A stretch of 46,915 bases of DNA from an uncultured Oscillospiraceae bacterium (GTDB lineage Bacteria; Bacillota; Clostridia; Oscillospirales; Oscillospiraceae): contig CALWZP010000019.1 in NCBI GenBank assembly GCA_944386055.1, positions 1 through 46,915 on the forward strand, given 5' to 3'. Below, piece after piece: positions 23,969 through 32,846 of the stretch. Under the pieces are notes generated by a model. The model was not told where the DNA came from. It was given only the letters and a program-made list of their open reading frames with translations, and did no database searches. The translations under genes were made by a program, and so were the position numbers. How positions within the stretch are numbered: position 1 is the stretch's first letter; every line of letters starts with the position of its first letter.

Positions 23969-24745
23969 CTATCCCTCCCCCTGCTCCTGATAGAGATGGG
24001 GGCCGTCCTCAAAGGTCAGATCCACCACCGAGCGCTCCTCGGGGCCCAGATAGTCGATGGCTGCCTGCAGGGCCTTGGCGTCATAGGAATAATCGGAGGC
24101 GTAGGCAAACCGGACGGTGAGCCGGTCCTCGTAGCGCATCTCCATCCGGCTGTCCGAGGACAGGTCGATGCTGTCCGCGCCGGCCAGCAGCTCCCGCTCC
24201 TCCAGCGCCTGCATCAGGGCCAGCAGGTCGGCCAGCTTGCGGGACTCCTCCACGCTCACCGCCAGCGGGGTACCCGGCGAGGGCTGCAGCGCGGTGACGC
24301 CGGTGATCTCCAGTGCGTCCCCCGTCTGTCCCTGAGCCACCCGCTCCAGCAGCTTGCCGCTGGTGTTCAGCAGCCAGTCCGCCCCCTCATAGGTGATATA
24401 GGCCGCCGCCTGGCACTCCCGCACCTCGATGATGAGGGTGTCGGGCAGGGCGGTCCGGATGGACACCGCCTCCACATAGGGCAGCTGCTCCCGCAGGGTC
24501 TGTGCGATCTCCCCCCGGCGCAGCAGAAGGGCGAACAGGTTCTCCCCCTGACTGACGCCGGAGACCTGGATGATCTCCTCCTGAGTATAGCGCTGGTTCC
24601 CTGAGACCACCACCGTGTCCACCCGGAAAAACACCAGGCAGCCCGCCACCAGCGCCGCCAGGATCAGCAGAGCGGACAGCAGCTTGTAAAGGCCGCTGAA
24701 GCGGCCCCTCCTGCGCGCTCTTCGTCTGTTGCTCCTGTGTGCCAT
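23969..24745 (-). CDS. divIB: Cell division protein DivIB/FtsQ
   Basis: A 258-residue bitopic membrane protein. A basic cytoplasmic tail (HRSNRRRARRRGR) precedes one membrane helix (about 19-40). The extracellular POTRA domain begins VDTVVVSGNQRYTQEEII, followed by the beta domain with YVEAVSIRTALPDTLIIEV. It joins FtsL and the division PBP at the septum. It lies 24 bases downstream of murA in the same operon. Confidence 0.92.
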   Translation of the reverse strand: MAHRSNRRRARRRGRFSGLYKLLSALLILAALVAGCLVFFRVDTVVVSGNQRYTQEEIIQVSGVSQGENLFALLLRRGEIAQTLREQLPYVEAVSIRTALPDTLIIEVRECQAAAYITYEGADWLLNTSGKLLERVAQGQTGDALEITGVTALQPSPGTPLAVSVEESRKLADLLALMQALEERELLAGADSIDLSSDSRMEMRYEDRLTVRFAYASDYSYDAKALQAAIDYLGPEERSVVDLTFEDGPHLYQEQGEG

Positions 24746-24769
24746 GGCGTTTACTCCTGTTCCTCTCGC

Positions 24770-26026
24770 TTATGTATCCGTCTGCCGGATGTCCGCCCCA
24801 AGGGCGGCCAGATCGCCTTTCAGGTCCTCATAGCCCCGGCGAATATGCTCCAGGCCGCTGATGGTGCTCTCCCCCTCCGCGCCCAGGGCCGCCACCGCCA
24901 GGGCCGCCCCGCCCCGCAGGTCGGTGCAGTGCAGCGGTGCGCCGTGAAGGCGGGGGACGCCGTATACCACCGCCACCCGTCCCTCCACCCGGATGTCCGC
25001 TCCCATGCGGGCGAGTTCATCCACATGGCGGTACCGGTTCTCAAAGATGTTCTCCACAAAGACCGTGGCCCCCTCGGCAGTACACATGGCGGCCATGAGC
25101 ACCGCCTGGGCGTCGGTGGGAAAGCCGGGGTAGGGCGCGGTGCGGATGGGACGCAGTCCCCTCAGCCGGCCCTGTGCGCGGATGGCGATGCGGTCCGGTT
25201 CGCTGCTCACCCGGCATCCAGCCTCCTGCAGCGCGGCGGTGACGGTGGCCAGATGGCGGTAGTCCACGCCGGAGATCTCCGCCTCGCCCCCCGCTGCCGC
25301 CACCGCTGAGAGATAGGTGGCTGCCACGATCCGGTCCCCCATCACCCGGAAGCACCCGCCGTGGAGCGGTCTCCCCCCCTCCACCGTGATCACCGAGCTG
25401 CCCGCCCCCCGGACTCTGGCCCCCAGAGTCACCAGGAAGCGCTGCAGATCCACGATCTCCGGCTCCCGGGCGGCGTTGACGATGGTGGTGGTCCCCCGGG
25501 CGCCACAGGCGGCCAGGATGGCGTTCTCGGTGGCCCCCACGCTGGGGATGGACAGGTCGATCTCACATCCGGTGAGCACCGGTGTCCGGCAGTGCAGCGT
25601 GCCGAACCGCTCCTCCACCTCCGCCCCCAGGCGGCGCAGCGCCTTCAGGTGCAGGTCGATGGGGCGGGGCCCCAGCTCACAGCCGCCGGGATAGCTGATG
25701 GTTCCCTCCCCCAGCCTGGCCAGAATGGCCCCCAGAAAGATGACGGAGGAGCGCATCTCCCGCATCAGCTCGTCGGGCACATCTCCCCGCAGGGGATGGG
25801 AGGCGTCCACCCACACCGTGCCGCCCCGGTGGACCACCTGACAGCCCAGATGCTCCAGAATGCGGATGGAGGCGGCCACATCGGACAGCCGGGGGCAGTT
25901 CTCGATAACGCACTCCCCTCCGGACAGCAGCGTGGCCGCCAAAATAGGCAGCACGCTGTTTTTCGCCCCATGGACCTGAACGGTCCCGGACAGCCGCCTG
26001 CCTCCGGCAACCAGATACTTTGTCAT
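24770..26026 (-). CDS. murA: UDP-N-acetylglucosamine 1-carboxyvinyltransferase
   Basis: A 418-residue enzyme for the first committed step of peptidoglycan precursor synthesis: transfer of enolpyruvate from PEP to UDP-GlcNAc. The substrate residues Lys22-Asn23 are in HGAKNSVLP. The catalytic, fosfomycin-target Cys116 is in SYPGGCELGPRPIDLHL. The length fits MurA. Its presence between murG and divIB, where murB often lies in Firmicutes, is common in Clostridia. It lies 64 bases after murG. Confidence 0.95.
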   Translation of the reverse strand: MTKYLVAGGRRLSGTVQVHGAKNSVLPILAATLLSGGECVIENCPRLSDVAASIRILEHLGCQVVHRGGTVWVDASHPLRGDVPDELMREMRSSVIFLGAILARLGEGTISYPGGCELGPRPIDLHLKALRRLGAEVEERFGTLHCRTPVLTGCEIDLSIPSVGATENAILAACGARGTTTIVNAAREPEIVDLQRFLVTLGARVRGAGSSVITVEGGRPLHGGCFRVMGDRIVAATYLSAVAAAGGEAEISGVDYRHLATVTAALQEAGCRVSSEPDRIAIRAQGRLRGLRPIRTAPYPGFPTDAQAVLMAAMCTAEGATVFVENIFENRYRHVDELARMGADIRVEGRVAVVYGVPRLHGAPLHCTDLRGGAALAVAALGAEGESTISGLEHIRRGYEDLKGDLAALGADIRQTDT

Positions 26027-26090
26027 GAATTACCCTCCCACATGGTGGTTTCAGACCATCCTATGTGGAGGATGGGATTTGCGTTCCCTC

Positions 26091-27212
26091 TCAGTCCCGC
26101 ATCAGGGCGCGCAGGGTGGTGTAGATCCGCTCGCCGGCGTCAGGCACCCCCAGGCCCCGCAGGCGGCGCACCATCTCGTCCCGGCGGCCGTTGTCCCGCA
26201 GCAGCCCGGCGGCGTGCTGGTACAGCACGGGGCCGGAGCACTCGCTCTCCAGCACCAGCTCCGCTCCGCCGGCGCTCTCCAGCACCCTGGCGTTCTTCTC
26301 CTGGTGGTTGGCGGTGACATTGGGGGAGGGCACCAGGATCGCCGGCTTGGCGATGGCGCTCAGCTCCGCCAGGGTGGAGGCCCCCGCCCGGCACAGCACC
26401 AGGTCGGCGGCGGCCATCACCAGGGGCATGTCATAGATATATTCCCGCAGCTCGCAGCCGGAGCCCGTCAGATCCACTCCCTTTTCCGCCAGGGCCGTCT
26501 GCATGGTCTGAAAGCTGCGCCCCGCGCCGGCAATGTGGCGGAAGGGCCAGCCGTCCTTCTGCTCCAGCTCCAGCATCTCCACCATATATCCGTTCATCAC
26601 CGACGCGCCCAGCGATCCCCAATAGGACAGCAGCACCGGTTTTTCATCGGTGATGCCCAGCTTCTCCCTGGCCTGCGCCCTGGTGTACCGGAAGAAGTCC
26701 CCCCGCACCGGGGTCCCGGTGACCACCACCCGCTCGGGGTGGGGGTAGTGGGCGCGGCTCTCCTCAAAGCCCACCATCACCCGGTCCACCACCTTGGCCA
26801 GCCGGCGGGTGGTCAGGCCGGGCACGGCGTTGGACTCATGCACCGCGGTGGGGATGCCCCGCCGGGCCGCCTCCCGCACCACAGGATAGGAGGCGTATCC
26901 CCCCGTGCCCACCACCAGGTCAGCGGGAAATTCATCCAGGATCTTCCCCGCCTGTCCCCGGGCCACCGCCAGGTTCCGCAGGGTGACCAGATTGTGCTTC
27001 ACTCCCTCCGGGCTGAGCGCCCGCTGGAAGTTGGTGATGGTCACGGTCCGGATCTCAAACCCCTCCCGGGGGACCAGGTCGCACTCCATGCCGCCGTCCG
27101 CCCCCACGAAGAGGATCTCACAGCCGGGATGGCGCTCCTGAAACAGCCGGGCCACCGCCACCGCCGGATTCACATGTCCCGCGGTCCCGCCGCAGGTAAA
27201 GAGTACTTTCAA
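26091..27212 (-). CDS. murG: Undecaprenyl-PP-MurNAc-pentapeptide GlcNAc transferase
   Basis: A 373-residue GT-B enzyme that makes lipid II from lipid I at the inner face of the membrane. The N-terminal glycine loop is CGGTAGHVNPA (7-17). The membrane-binding GTGGYASYPV motif and the C-terminal donor site (DLVLCRAGASTLAEL and a PSPNVTANHQ loop) are intact. The start is TTG at 27212 with GAGGTG 8 bases upstream. A 211-base repeat-filled gap separates it from ftsW. Confidence 0.95.
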   Translation of the reverse strand: MKVLFTCGGTAGHVNPAVAVARLFQERHPGCEILFVGADGGMECDLVPREGFEIRTVTITNFQRALSPEGVKHNLVTLRNLAVARGQAGKILDEFPADLVVGTGGYASYPVVREAARRGIPTAVHESNAVPGLTTRRLAKVVDRVMVGFEESRAHYPHPERVVVTGTPVRGDFFRYTRAQAREKLGITDEKPVLLSYWGSLGASVMNGYMVEMLELEQKDGWPFRHIAGAGRSFQTMQTALAEKGVDLTGSGCELREYIYDMPLVMAAADLVLCRAGASTLAELSAIAKPAILVPSPNVTANHQEKNARVLESAGGAELVLESECSGPVLYQHAAGLLRDNGRRDEMVRRLRGLGVPDAGERIYTTLRALMRD

Positions 27213-27248
27213 GCCTGATACACCTCACAAAACAGATAGGAGTGATGA

Positions 27249-27400
27249 GATAGGAGATAGGAGTTTTCGTGTCCGGAAATGCCGGGCGAGTTGGAAGTCG
27301 TTTGTCTCCCGGTGAGCCGGGCGGCGCGTCCGGGAGGCCGCGCCCTACGGGGCAGGCGCTATCTCCTATCTCCTATCTCCTATCTCCTATCTCCTATCTC
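27249..27400. repeat. Heptanucleotide tandem repeats flanking a REP-like element
   Basis: At 27361-27400 the heptamer ATCTCCT is repeated about 5.7 times; at 27249-27263 its complement GATAGGA occurs twice. The two tracts are inverted, so the ftsW-murG transcript could fold them together across the element between. On the transcribed strand each unit contains GGAG, so the tract resembles a row of ribosome binding sites, although murG has its own at 27226-27221. Confidence 0.8.
27315..27352. repeat. REP-like palindromic element
   Basis: GCCGGGCGGCGCGTCC and GGGAGGCCGCGCCCTACGG form an imperfect palindrome (GGCGCG/CGCGCC arms at 27323-27328 and 27339-27344). It ends CCCTACGG, like the element at 223-253. 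Family membership is inferred. Confidence 0.4.
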
Positions 27401-27423
27401 CACTCTTCACTCTGGACTCCAAA

Positions 27424-28635
27424 CTACTCCTGCTTCGGCGCCGGGATCTGCCGCGATACCGCCAATATGATCCCCATCTCCGCCATGTGGATCCACAATG
27501 CGGTGCCGCCGTAGCTGAAGAATGGCAGAGAGATCCCGGTGTTGGGGATAAAGTTGGTCACCACGCCGATGTTCAAAAACACCTGCACCGCCAGCAGGGT
27601 GGTGATGCCCACGATGAGCAGGGAGCCGAACCGGTCCCTGGCGTGGATGGCCAGCCAGTATCCCCGGATGATCAGCAGGGCGAACAGGGCGATGACAATC
27701 ATGGCGCCGATGAATCCCAGCTCCTCCACCACGATGGAGAAGATGAAGTCGTTCTCCGGCTCGGGGAGATAGAGGTACTTCTGCCGGCTCTGTCCCAGCC
27801 CCAGACCGGTGAGGCCGCCGGAGGCGATGGCGTAGATGGACTGGATGGTCTGATAACCCTTGTCCTGGGCGTCCGACCAGGGGTCCAGCCAGAGCTGGAT
27901 CCGCTCGGTCATGTAGGTAGTCTGGGTGATGATGAACCACATCCCCGCCGCCGCCAGGCCGCCGCCGATGGCCACCCAGTACAGCCGGATCCCCGCGGCG
28001 AACAGCACCGCCGCCCCGCCCACCATGATCAGGATGGTGCCGGACAGGTGGGGCTCCTGCAGCATCAGGAATGCCATGACCAGCAGGATGGAGGCATAGG
28101 GCACCAGCTCCAGAAATCCGATATCGTCCAGCTTCTGGAGGATGCGGCCCAGGGTGCTGCGGCGGCTCCACTTCCGCTTTTTCTGGGTATCCCGCTTGGC
28201 CAGCCGGGCGGAGAAAAACAGGATCACCGCGATCTTGGCGATCTCAGAAGGCTGGAACCCCGGACCGGCCACCAGGAACATGTTCATCCAGCGCTGTGCG
28301 CCCACGCTGTCTCCGCCATAGCCCAGCGGCGTCAGCACCAGCACCAGCAGGACAAAGGCCACCCCCAAAATGGGCAGGGACAGCCCCCGCCACAGCTGGT
28401 AATTGAATTTGGAGAGCAGGTACATGATAACCAGGCCGGCCGCCACAAAGAGCAGGTGCCGTCTGGCGTAATAAAGGGGGTCCTCCTCCACATAGTAGGC
28501 GGTGGCAAAGGAGGCGGAGAATACCATCACCGTTCCGATTCCCACCAGGATGAGCACCAGCATCAGGAAGGGCAGGTCCATGGGACCCCGGCTGAGCTGC
28601 TGCTCCATGGTCAGGTCTCGTTTTGCTCTGGGCAC
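27424..28635 (-). CDS. ftsW: SEDS peptidoglycan polymerase FtsW
   Basis: A 403-residue protein with ten membrane helices. It polymerises lipid II into glycan strands with its partner PBP at the septum. SEDS hallmarks are visible: FSASFATAYY after helix 1, RWMNMFLVAGPGFQPSEIAK, and near the end GISLPFFSYGGTALW. The start is GTG at 28635 after GGAGGAGGA. The C-terminus is short and lacks an FtsZ-binding extension. It lies 34 bases downstream of mraY; murD, often between the two, is missing. Confidence 0.95.
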   Translation of the reverse strand: MPRAKRDLTMEQQLSRGPMDLPFLMLVLILVGIGTVMVFSASFATAYYVEEDPLYYARRHLLFVAAGLVIMYLLSKFNYQLWRGLSLPILGVAFVLLVLVLTPLGYGGDSVGAQRWMNMFLVAGPGFQPSEIAKIAVILFFSARLAKRDTQKKRKWSRRSTLGRILQKLDDIGFLELVPYASILLVMAFLMLQEPHLSGTILIMVGGAAVLFAAGIRLYWVAIGGGLAAAGMWFIITQTTYMTERIQLWLDPWSDAQDKGYQTIQSIYAIASGGLTGLGLGQSRQKYLYLPEPENDFIFSIVVEELGFIGAMIVIALFALLIIRGYWLAIHARDRFGSLLIVGITTLLAVQVFLNIGVVTNFIPNTGISLPFFSYGGTALWIHMAEMGIILAVSRQIPAPKQE

Positions 28636-28669
28636 AGGGTCCTCCTCCTCTCCTGAAGATCGCGCCGCC

Positions 28670-29656
28670 TCACATGGGCATGCGGTCCATTACGCCGAAA
28701 AAGGTGAGCACACAGGTGAGCACCGTTACCCCGGAAAAGACGCAGAACAGCTTCTCCTCGCTCCAGCCTCCCATCTCAAAGTGGTGGTGGAGCGGGGCCA
28801 TGCGGAAGATGCGCTTGCCGTGGGTAAGCTTGAAATAGGCCACCTGGATGATGTCGGACAGAGTCTCAGCGATGTAGATGATGCCCACGGGGATCAGGGC
28901 CAGGGGGATATCCAGGGCGAAGGCCAGACCGCACACCACTCCCCCCAGGAACAGGGAGCCGGTGTCCCCCATGAACACCTTGGCCGGATGGAAGTTATAA
29001 AACAGGAAGGCGCACAGCCCGCCGAACACCGCCGCGGCAAACAGCCCCAGGGTGGTGTACCCCCAGTAGCAGGCCACCGCAGTGTAAAACAGGGCCACCG
29101 GCATGGTCACCCCGGTGGACAGGCCGTCCACCCCGTCGGTGATATTCACCGCGTTCACCGTGCCCACCATGACAAAGGCGGCGAACACCATGTAAAGCCA
29201 CCAGGGAAGGATCAGCTCCTCATTGAGGAAGGGGATGTACAGGTTGGAGCTGAGATACCCCTCGTAGCGCAGTAGCACCGTGAAGGCCAGGGCCGCCGCC
29301 AGCTGCAGCAGGAATTTCTGGGGGGCGGTCAGGCCGGTGTTGCGGTGGTTCTTCACCTTCTCGAAGTCGTCGATGAAGCCGATGGCCCCGAACACCAGGG
29401 CAAAGACATACACCATCAGGTGCCCGTAGTCTCCCGCCATCATGTCCTGCCAGCCGATGACCAGTACCGCGATGCCGATGCCGATGATGAACATCAGCCC
29501 GCCCATGGTGGGGGTCCCCTGTTTGGACATGTGCCAGGTGGGGCCGTTCTCCTTGATGGACTGCCCCGCCTTCAGGCGGCGCAGCGCGGGGATCAGGAAC
29601 CTTCCCGCCGCGAAGGTGACCACGAAAGCCACGATAAAGCCGAGTATGATCTTCAT
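28670..29656 (-). CDS. mraY: Phospho-MurNAc-pentapeptide translocase
   Basis: A 328-residue membrane enzyme with ten helices. It transfers phospho-MurNAc-pentapeptide to undecaprenyl phosphate, forming lipid I. Active-site motifs are present: GPTWHMSKQGTPTMGG at the N-terminus, AIGFIDDFEK, NITDGVDGLSTG, FMGDTGSLFLGG and PLHHHFEMGG. It lies 93 bases downstream of the Mur-ligase-like remnant. Confidence 0.97.
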   Translation of the reverse strand: MKIILGFIVAFVVTFAAGRFLIPALRRLKAGQSIKENGPTWHMSKQGTPTMGGLMFIIGIGIAVLVIGWQDMMAGDYGHLMVYVFALVFGAIGFIDDFEKVKNHRNTGLTAPQKFLLQLAAALAFTVLLRYEGYLSSNLYIPFLNEELILPWWLYMVFAAFVMVGTVNAVNITDGVDGLSTGVTMPVALFYTAVACYWGYTTLGLFAAAVFGGLCAFLFYNFHPAKVFMGDTGSLFLGGVVCGLAFALDIPLALIPVGIIYIAETLSDIIQVAYFKLTHGKRIFRMAPLHHHFEMGGWSEEKLFCVFSGVTVLTCVLTFFGVMDRMPM

Positions 29657-29749
29657 GCCGTTCCTTCCTCTCCAGGGATTCTCTCTCTTTTGCAGTGATC
29701 TCCATTCGTATCATATCCCGCCCCCGGCGGGCCATTCAACCACAAACGG

Positions 29750-30280
29750 TTACAGCCCGCCGCCCGCGGACAGGCGGCTGAGATAGGCCGCGGAGCGCCG
29801 GGGCTCCACCCCCGCCGCCAGGGCGCAGGCCATGACCTCCAGCGCCTCGTACAGGGAACACGCGCCGGGAGCCAGGGTCACCCGGCACAGGGTATTCTCC
29901 CACAGCGCCTCAAACCTCACCCCTCCGCCGGGTAGGCGGATGAGGTTCTTGGCGGTCAGGTCCGCCCGGTCCTTGTTCTCCGAGTAAGTGATGCACGGGG
30001 TGAGTTCCGCCTCCTGCCAATAACGGCTGAGGGGATCGTCCAGATCCAGCACCGCCAGGCGGATGCGCTCCTCCCGGGCCGCCCGGCCCAGGGCCGGCCA
30101 GTCCAGCTCCCCCAGGCTGGCCACCGCGGGGCCGCTCAGATCGGCGGAGTCCAGCGGGCACACCCGCCAATCCCCCCGGCCCGACCAGGTCAGCAGCCCC
30201 CGCAGCAACCCCATCCGCCTTCCGCCTCCCGCCACGGCAATGGACCGCAGCGCCGGAGCGGCAGTCTCTCCTCTTGTCAT
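29750..30280 (-). CDS. Degenerate Mur-ligase-like protein (MurE-type remnant)
   Basis: A 176-residue protein in the slot where murE and murF usually lie, between the PBP and mraY. Residues 75-83 (LAVLDLDDP) resemble the VLNADDP motif of Mur ligases. Residues 97-120 (ITYSENKDRADLTAKN...) match the ITYG..ADvrA.N segment of MurE, and 142-158 (SLYEALEVMACALAAGV) match NvyNAlAAaA.a..lGv. An N-terminal IAVAGGGRRMGLL (14-26) occupies the P-loop position but lacks GTNGKT. The UDP-binding N-domain and C-terminal ligase domain are absent. It cannot be an active ligase; the frame is intact, so it may be a retained pseudoenzyme. The family call is by eye. Confidence 0.6.
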   Translation of the reverse strand: MTRGETAAPALRSIAVAGGGRRMGLLRGLLTWSGRGDWRVCPLDSADLSGPAVASLGELDWPALGRAAREERIRLAVLDLDDPLSRYWQEAELTPCITYSENKDRADLTAKNLIRLPGGGVRFEALWENTLCRVTLAPGACSLYEALEVMACALAAGVEPRRSAAYLSRLSAGGGL

Positions 30281-30326
30281 ACAGTTTCACTCCGGTAACC
30301 GGGTTTCATTCTCTGTAAGCGCCGCG

Positions 30327-32705
30327 TCAGTCGTAGATATTGTTGTTGGCGAACCGCACCTCGATCACCGTGCCCGGCGCCGCCGTTCCACCCGCTTCCA
30401 CCGACTGCTCAATGGCCAGAGTGGAAGAGGTATAGTAGGTGGAAACGCCGCTGGCCTTCATATACAGCCCCACCTCCGCCAGGGCGGTGCGGGCCCGCTC
30501 CAGGGTCATCCCCGTCACATCGGGGACGGTCACCGGCTCGGTGGGCACCTCCTCCCCCAGGTACAGCACCACCTGGCTGCCGCTGGGAATGGTGGCGCCC
30601 TGGGCCGGGATCTGTCCGGTGACGGTCTCGCCGTCTCCCACCGTGCGGTAGCTCAGGCCCTCGTTCTCCAGGCGGCTGGCCGCGTCCGCCTGGGACAGGC
30701 CGGTCACATTGGGGACCGCCACATCCGCGCCGTTGGCCTCCTCCTCGGTGTACTCCCGCTCCACCCCCATGTACTCCAGGGTCTCCTCGATGACCTGGCC
30801 CACCAGGGGGGCTGCCATCTGACCGCCGCTGATGTAGGTGCCGCTGGTGGAGTACATGCCGTAGTCCCACTCTGGATAGTACAGGGCCAGCAGCACGATG
30901 ACCTCCGGGTCGTCCGCCGGGGCGTAGCCCATGAAGGAGACGATGTAGTCGTGCTCCCCCACCAGGGTCTGGGAGGTGCCGGTCTTGCCGCCCACCCGGT
31001 ATCCCTCCACATAGGCGTTGCCGCCGGTGCCTTCGCTGACCACCGATTCCAGGATCTCGCTGGCGTGGGCGCTGGTGGCCTCGCTCACCGTCTGGCGCAC
31101 CACGGTGGGCTCGGTCTGGCTGATGATGTTCCCCTCCGGGTCGTTGATGTGGTCCACCACATAGGGCTGATAGAGATAGCCGCCGTTGATGGTGGCGGCA
31201 AAGGCGGTGATCATCCGGATGGGGGTCGTCGTAAAGCGCTGGCCGAAGGAGGCGGTGGCCAGGGACAGATAGCCCTCCGCCGAGGTGAAGTAGTCCTCCG
31301 TCCAGTACTGGCCCACTTCCTCCCCCTGCAGGTCCACACCGGTGGCGGAGGTCATGCCGAAGGCCTCGAAGTACTCGTAGAATTTCTCCGCACCCAGGCG
31401 CTGGCCGATCTCGATGAAGGCGGGGTTGCAGGAGTTCTGCACCGCCTCCCGCAGGGTCTGGCTGCCGTGGCCGCTGGCCTTGGAGCAGGCGATGCGCTCC
31501 CCGTTGACAACGGTATAGCCGGGGCAGTAGAAGGTGTCGCTCTCCGACACCACCCCCTCCTCCAGAGCGGCGGCCAGCACCACCGCCTTGAAGGTGGAGC
31601 CAGGCTCGTAGGTGTCGTTGACCACCTTGCTGCGCCACTGCTGAAAACGGGCGCTGGTGAGGGCCTCGGTGTACACCTCGTCGGTGGAGGCGGGGTCATT
31701 GCGGATGGAGTCAAGGGTGGCGGAGAGGCTCTTGTCGATCACCGTCCCCGGGTCGTTCAGGTCGTAGGTGGGGACGCTGACATGGGCCAGGATGGCCCCG
31801 GTGTCCGGGTCCATCACCACACAGATGCCGCCCCCCAGGGCGTTGTACGCCTCGATGCCCTGCTGCACCGCCTGCTCTGCAAACTGCTGGATGTTCACAT
31901 CGATGGTGAGGGTGATGTCGTTGCCGTCCGAAGCGTCCACATAGTTGGAGTAGTTGTTGGGCATCTCGGTGCCGTTGTTGGCCTTGGCGGTGACCACCCG
32001 GCCCACCGTGCCCGACAGCTGGTCGTCATACAGCGCCTCCACCCCGTAGGCGCCGCCGTTGTCGTTGACAAAGCCGATCACCTGAGAAGCCAGGCTGGAA
32101 TAGGGGTAGTACCGCTTGGCGCTGGGGGTGAGATATACGCAGCTGCTCAGCTTGTTCTCGCTGATATACTCCCGCACGGCGGTGGCGTCCTCCGTCTCCA
32201 GATCCCGAATGAGGATCTGATAGGCGGAGTCCCGCTCCATGCGCTCCTCCACATCCGCCCGGTCCAGCTGGGGCAGCGTCGCGCACAGGCCGTCCACAAT
32301 GGCCGCCTTTTTGGCTGTGATGGCCGCCTGATAGGCCGTTTGGTCGGTGACTCCCTCCTCATTTTGATAATCGCTCTCATCCACGCTGTTCACCACATCC
32401 CGGGGGGAGAGGATCAGATTGTACACCGTGGCGGACATGGCCAGTACCGTTCCGTTGCTGTCCAGGATGTCTCCCCGCATGGCGCTTACCGTGACATCCC
32501 GGGTCTGCTGGCGCACCGCCAGCTCTTCGTAATAGTCGTGGTCCACGATGCAGATCTGCCACAGGGTCCAGATCAGGGGGAGGAACATCACCACGCCGCA
32601 CAGCCCCATCAAAAAGATGCTCCGCTTGAGGATGACGCGGTTGGCCCGCCGCTCCCCGCCGCGCTCCTGTCCGGCGGGCTGTCTGTTGTTCTCCTGTTCT
32701 CTCAT
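30327..32705 (-). CDS. Class B penicillin-binding protein with two PASTA domains (SpoVD/FtsI-like)
   Basis: A 792-residue septal transpeptidase. A cytoplasmic basic tail and one membrane helix (about 30-52) lead to the dimerisation domain (MRGDILDSNGTVLA). The transpeptidase has the catalytic Ser in GSTFK (about residue 370), NSCNP as the SxN motif and GGKTGTSQ as KTG. Two PASTA domains end the protein (VPNVTGLSQADAAS; VPDVTGMTLERART). PASTA-bearing class B PBPs of the dcw cluster in Firmicutes serve division (PBP2B) or spore cortex (SpoVD); only one is present here, so which role it has is open. Confidence 0.93.
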   Translation of the reverse strand: MREQENNRQPAGQERGGERRANRVILKRSIFLMGLCGVVMFLPLIWTLWQICIVDHDYYEELAVRQQTRDVTVSAMRGDILDSNGTVLAMSATVYNLILSPRDVVNSVDESDYQNEEGVTDQTAYQAAITAKKAAIVDGLCATLPQLDRADVEERMERDSAYQILIRDLETEDATAVREYISENKLSSCVYLTPSAKRYYPYSSLASQVIGFVNDNGGAYGVEALYDDQLSGTVGRVVTAKANNGTEMPNNYSNYVDASDGNDITLTIDVNIQQFAEQAVQQGIEAYNALGGGICVVMDPDTGAILAHVSVPTYDLNDPGTVIDKSLSATLDSIRNDPASTDEVYTEALTSARFQQWRSKVVNDTYEPGSTFKAVVLAAALEEGVVSESDTFYCPGYTVVNGERIACSKASGHGSQTLREAVQNSCNPAFIEIGQRLGAEKFYEYFEAFGMTSATGVDLQGEEVGQYWTEDYFTSAEGYLSLATASFGQRFTTTPIRMITAFAATINGGYLYQPYVVDHINDPEGNIISQTEPTVVRQTVSEATSAHASEILESVVSEGTGGNAYVEGYRVGGKTGTSQTLVGEHDYIVSFMGYAPADDPEVIVLLALYYPEWDYGMYSTSGTYISGGQMAAPLVGQVIEETLEYMGVEREYTEEEANGADVAVPNVTGLSQADAASRLENEGLSYRTVGDGETVTGQIPAQGATIPSGSQVVLYLGEEVPTEPVTVPDVTGMTLERARTALAEVGLYMKASGVSTYYTSSTLAIEQSVEAGGTAAPGTVIEVRFANNNIYD

Positions 32706-32756
32706 GTCCGCCTCCTGTCCCGGCAGCTGGGGCGCGCGCCCCGGTTTCAGCGTGAA

Positions 32757-32804
32757 GGGCGTAAGAAAAGGCTTTGTTACCCCCGGCTTCCTTTTCTTAC
32801 GCCC
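32757..32804. other. Intercistronic hairpin between the ftsL-like gene and the PBP gene
   Basis: GGGCGTAAGAAAAGG and its complement CCTTTTCTTACGCCC form a perfect 15-bp stem with an 18-base loop, in the 141-base gap between the two genes. There is no T-tract on the minus strand, so it may be a processing or stability element rather than a terminator. Confidence 0.6.
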
Positions 32805-32846
32805 CTATCATTTGTCTCTTTCAGTCCTCAATATGGTATGGCAGAC

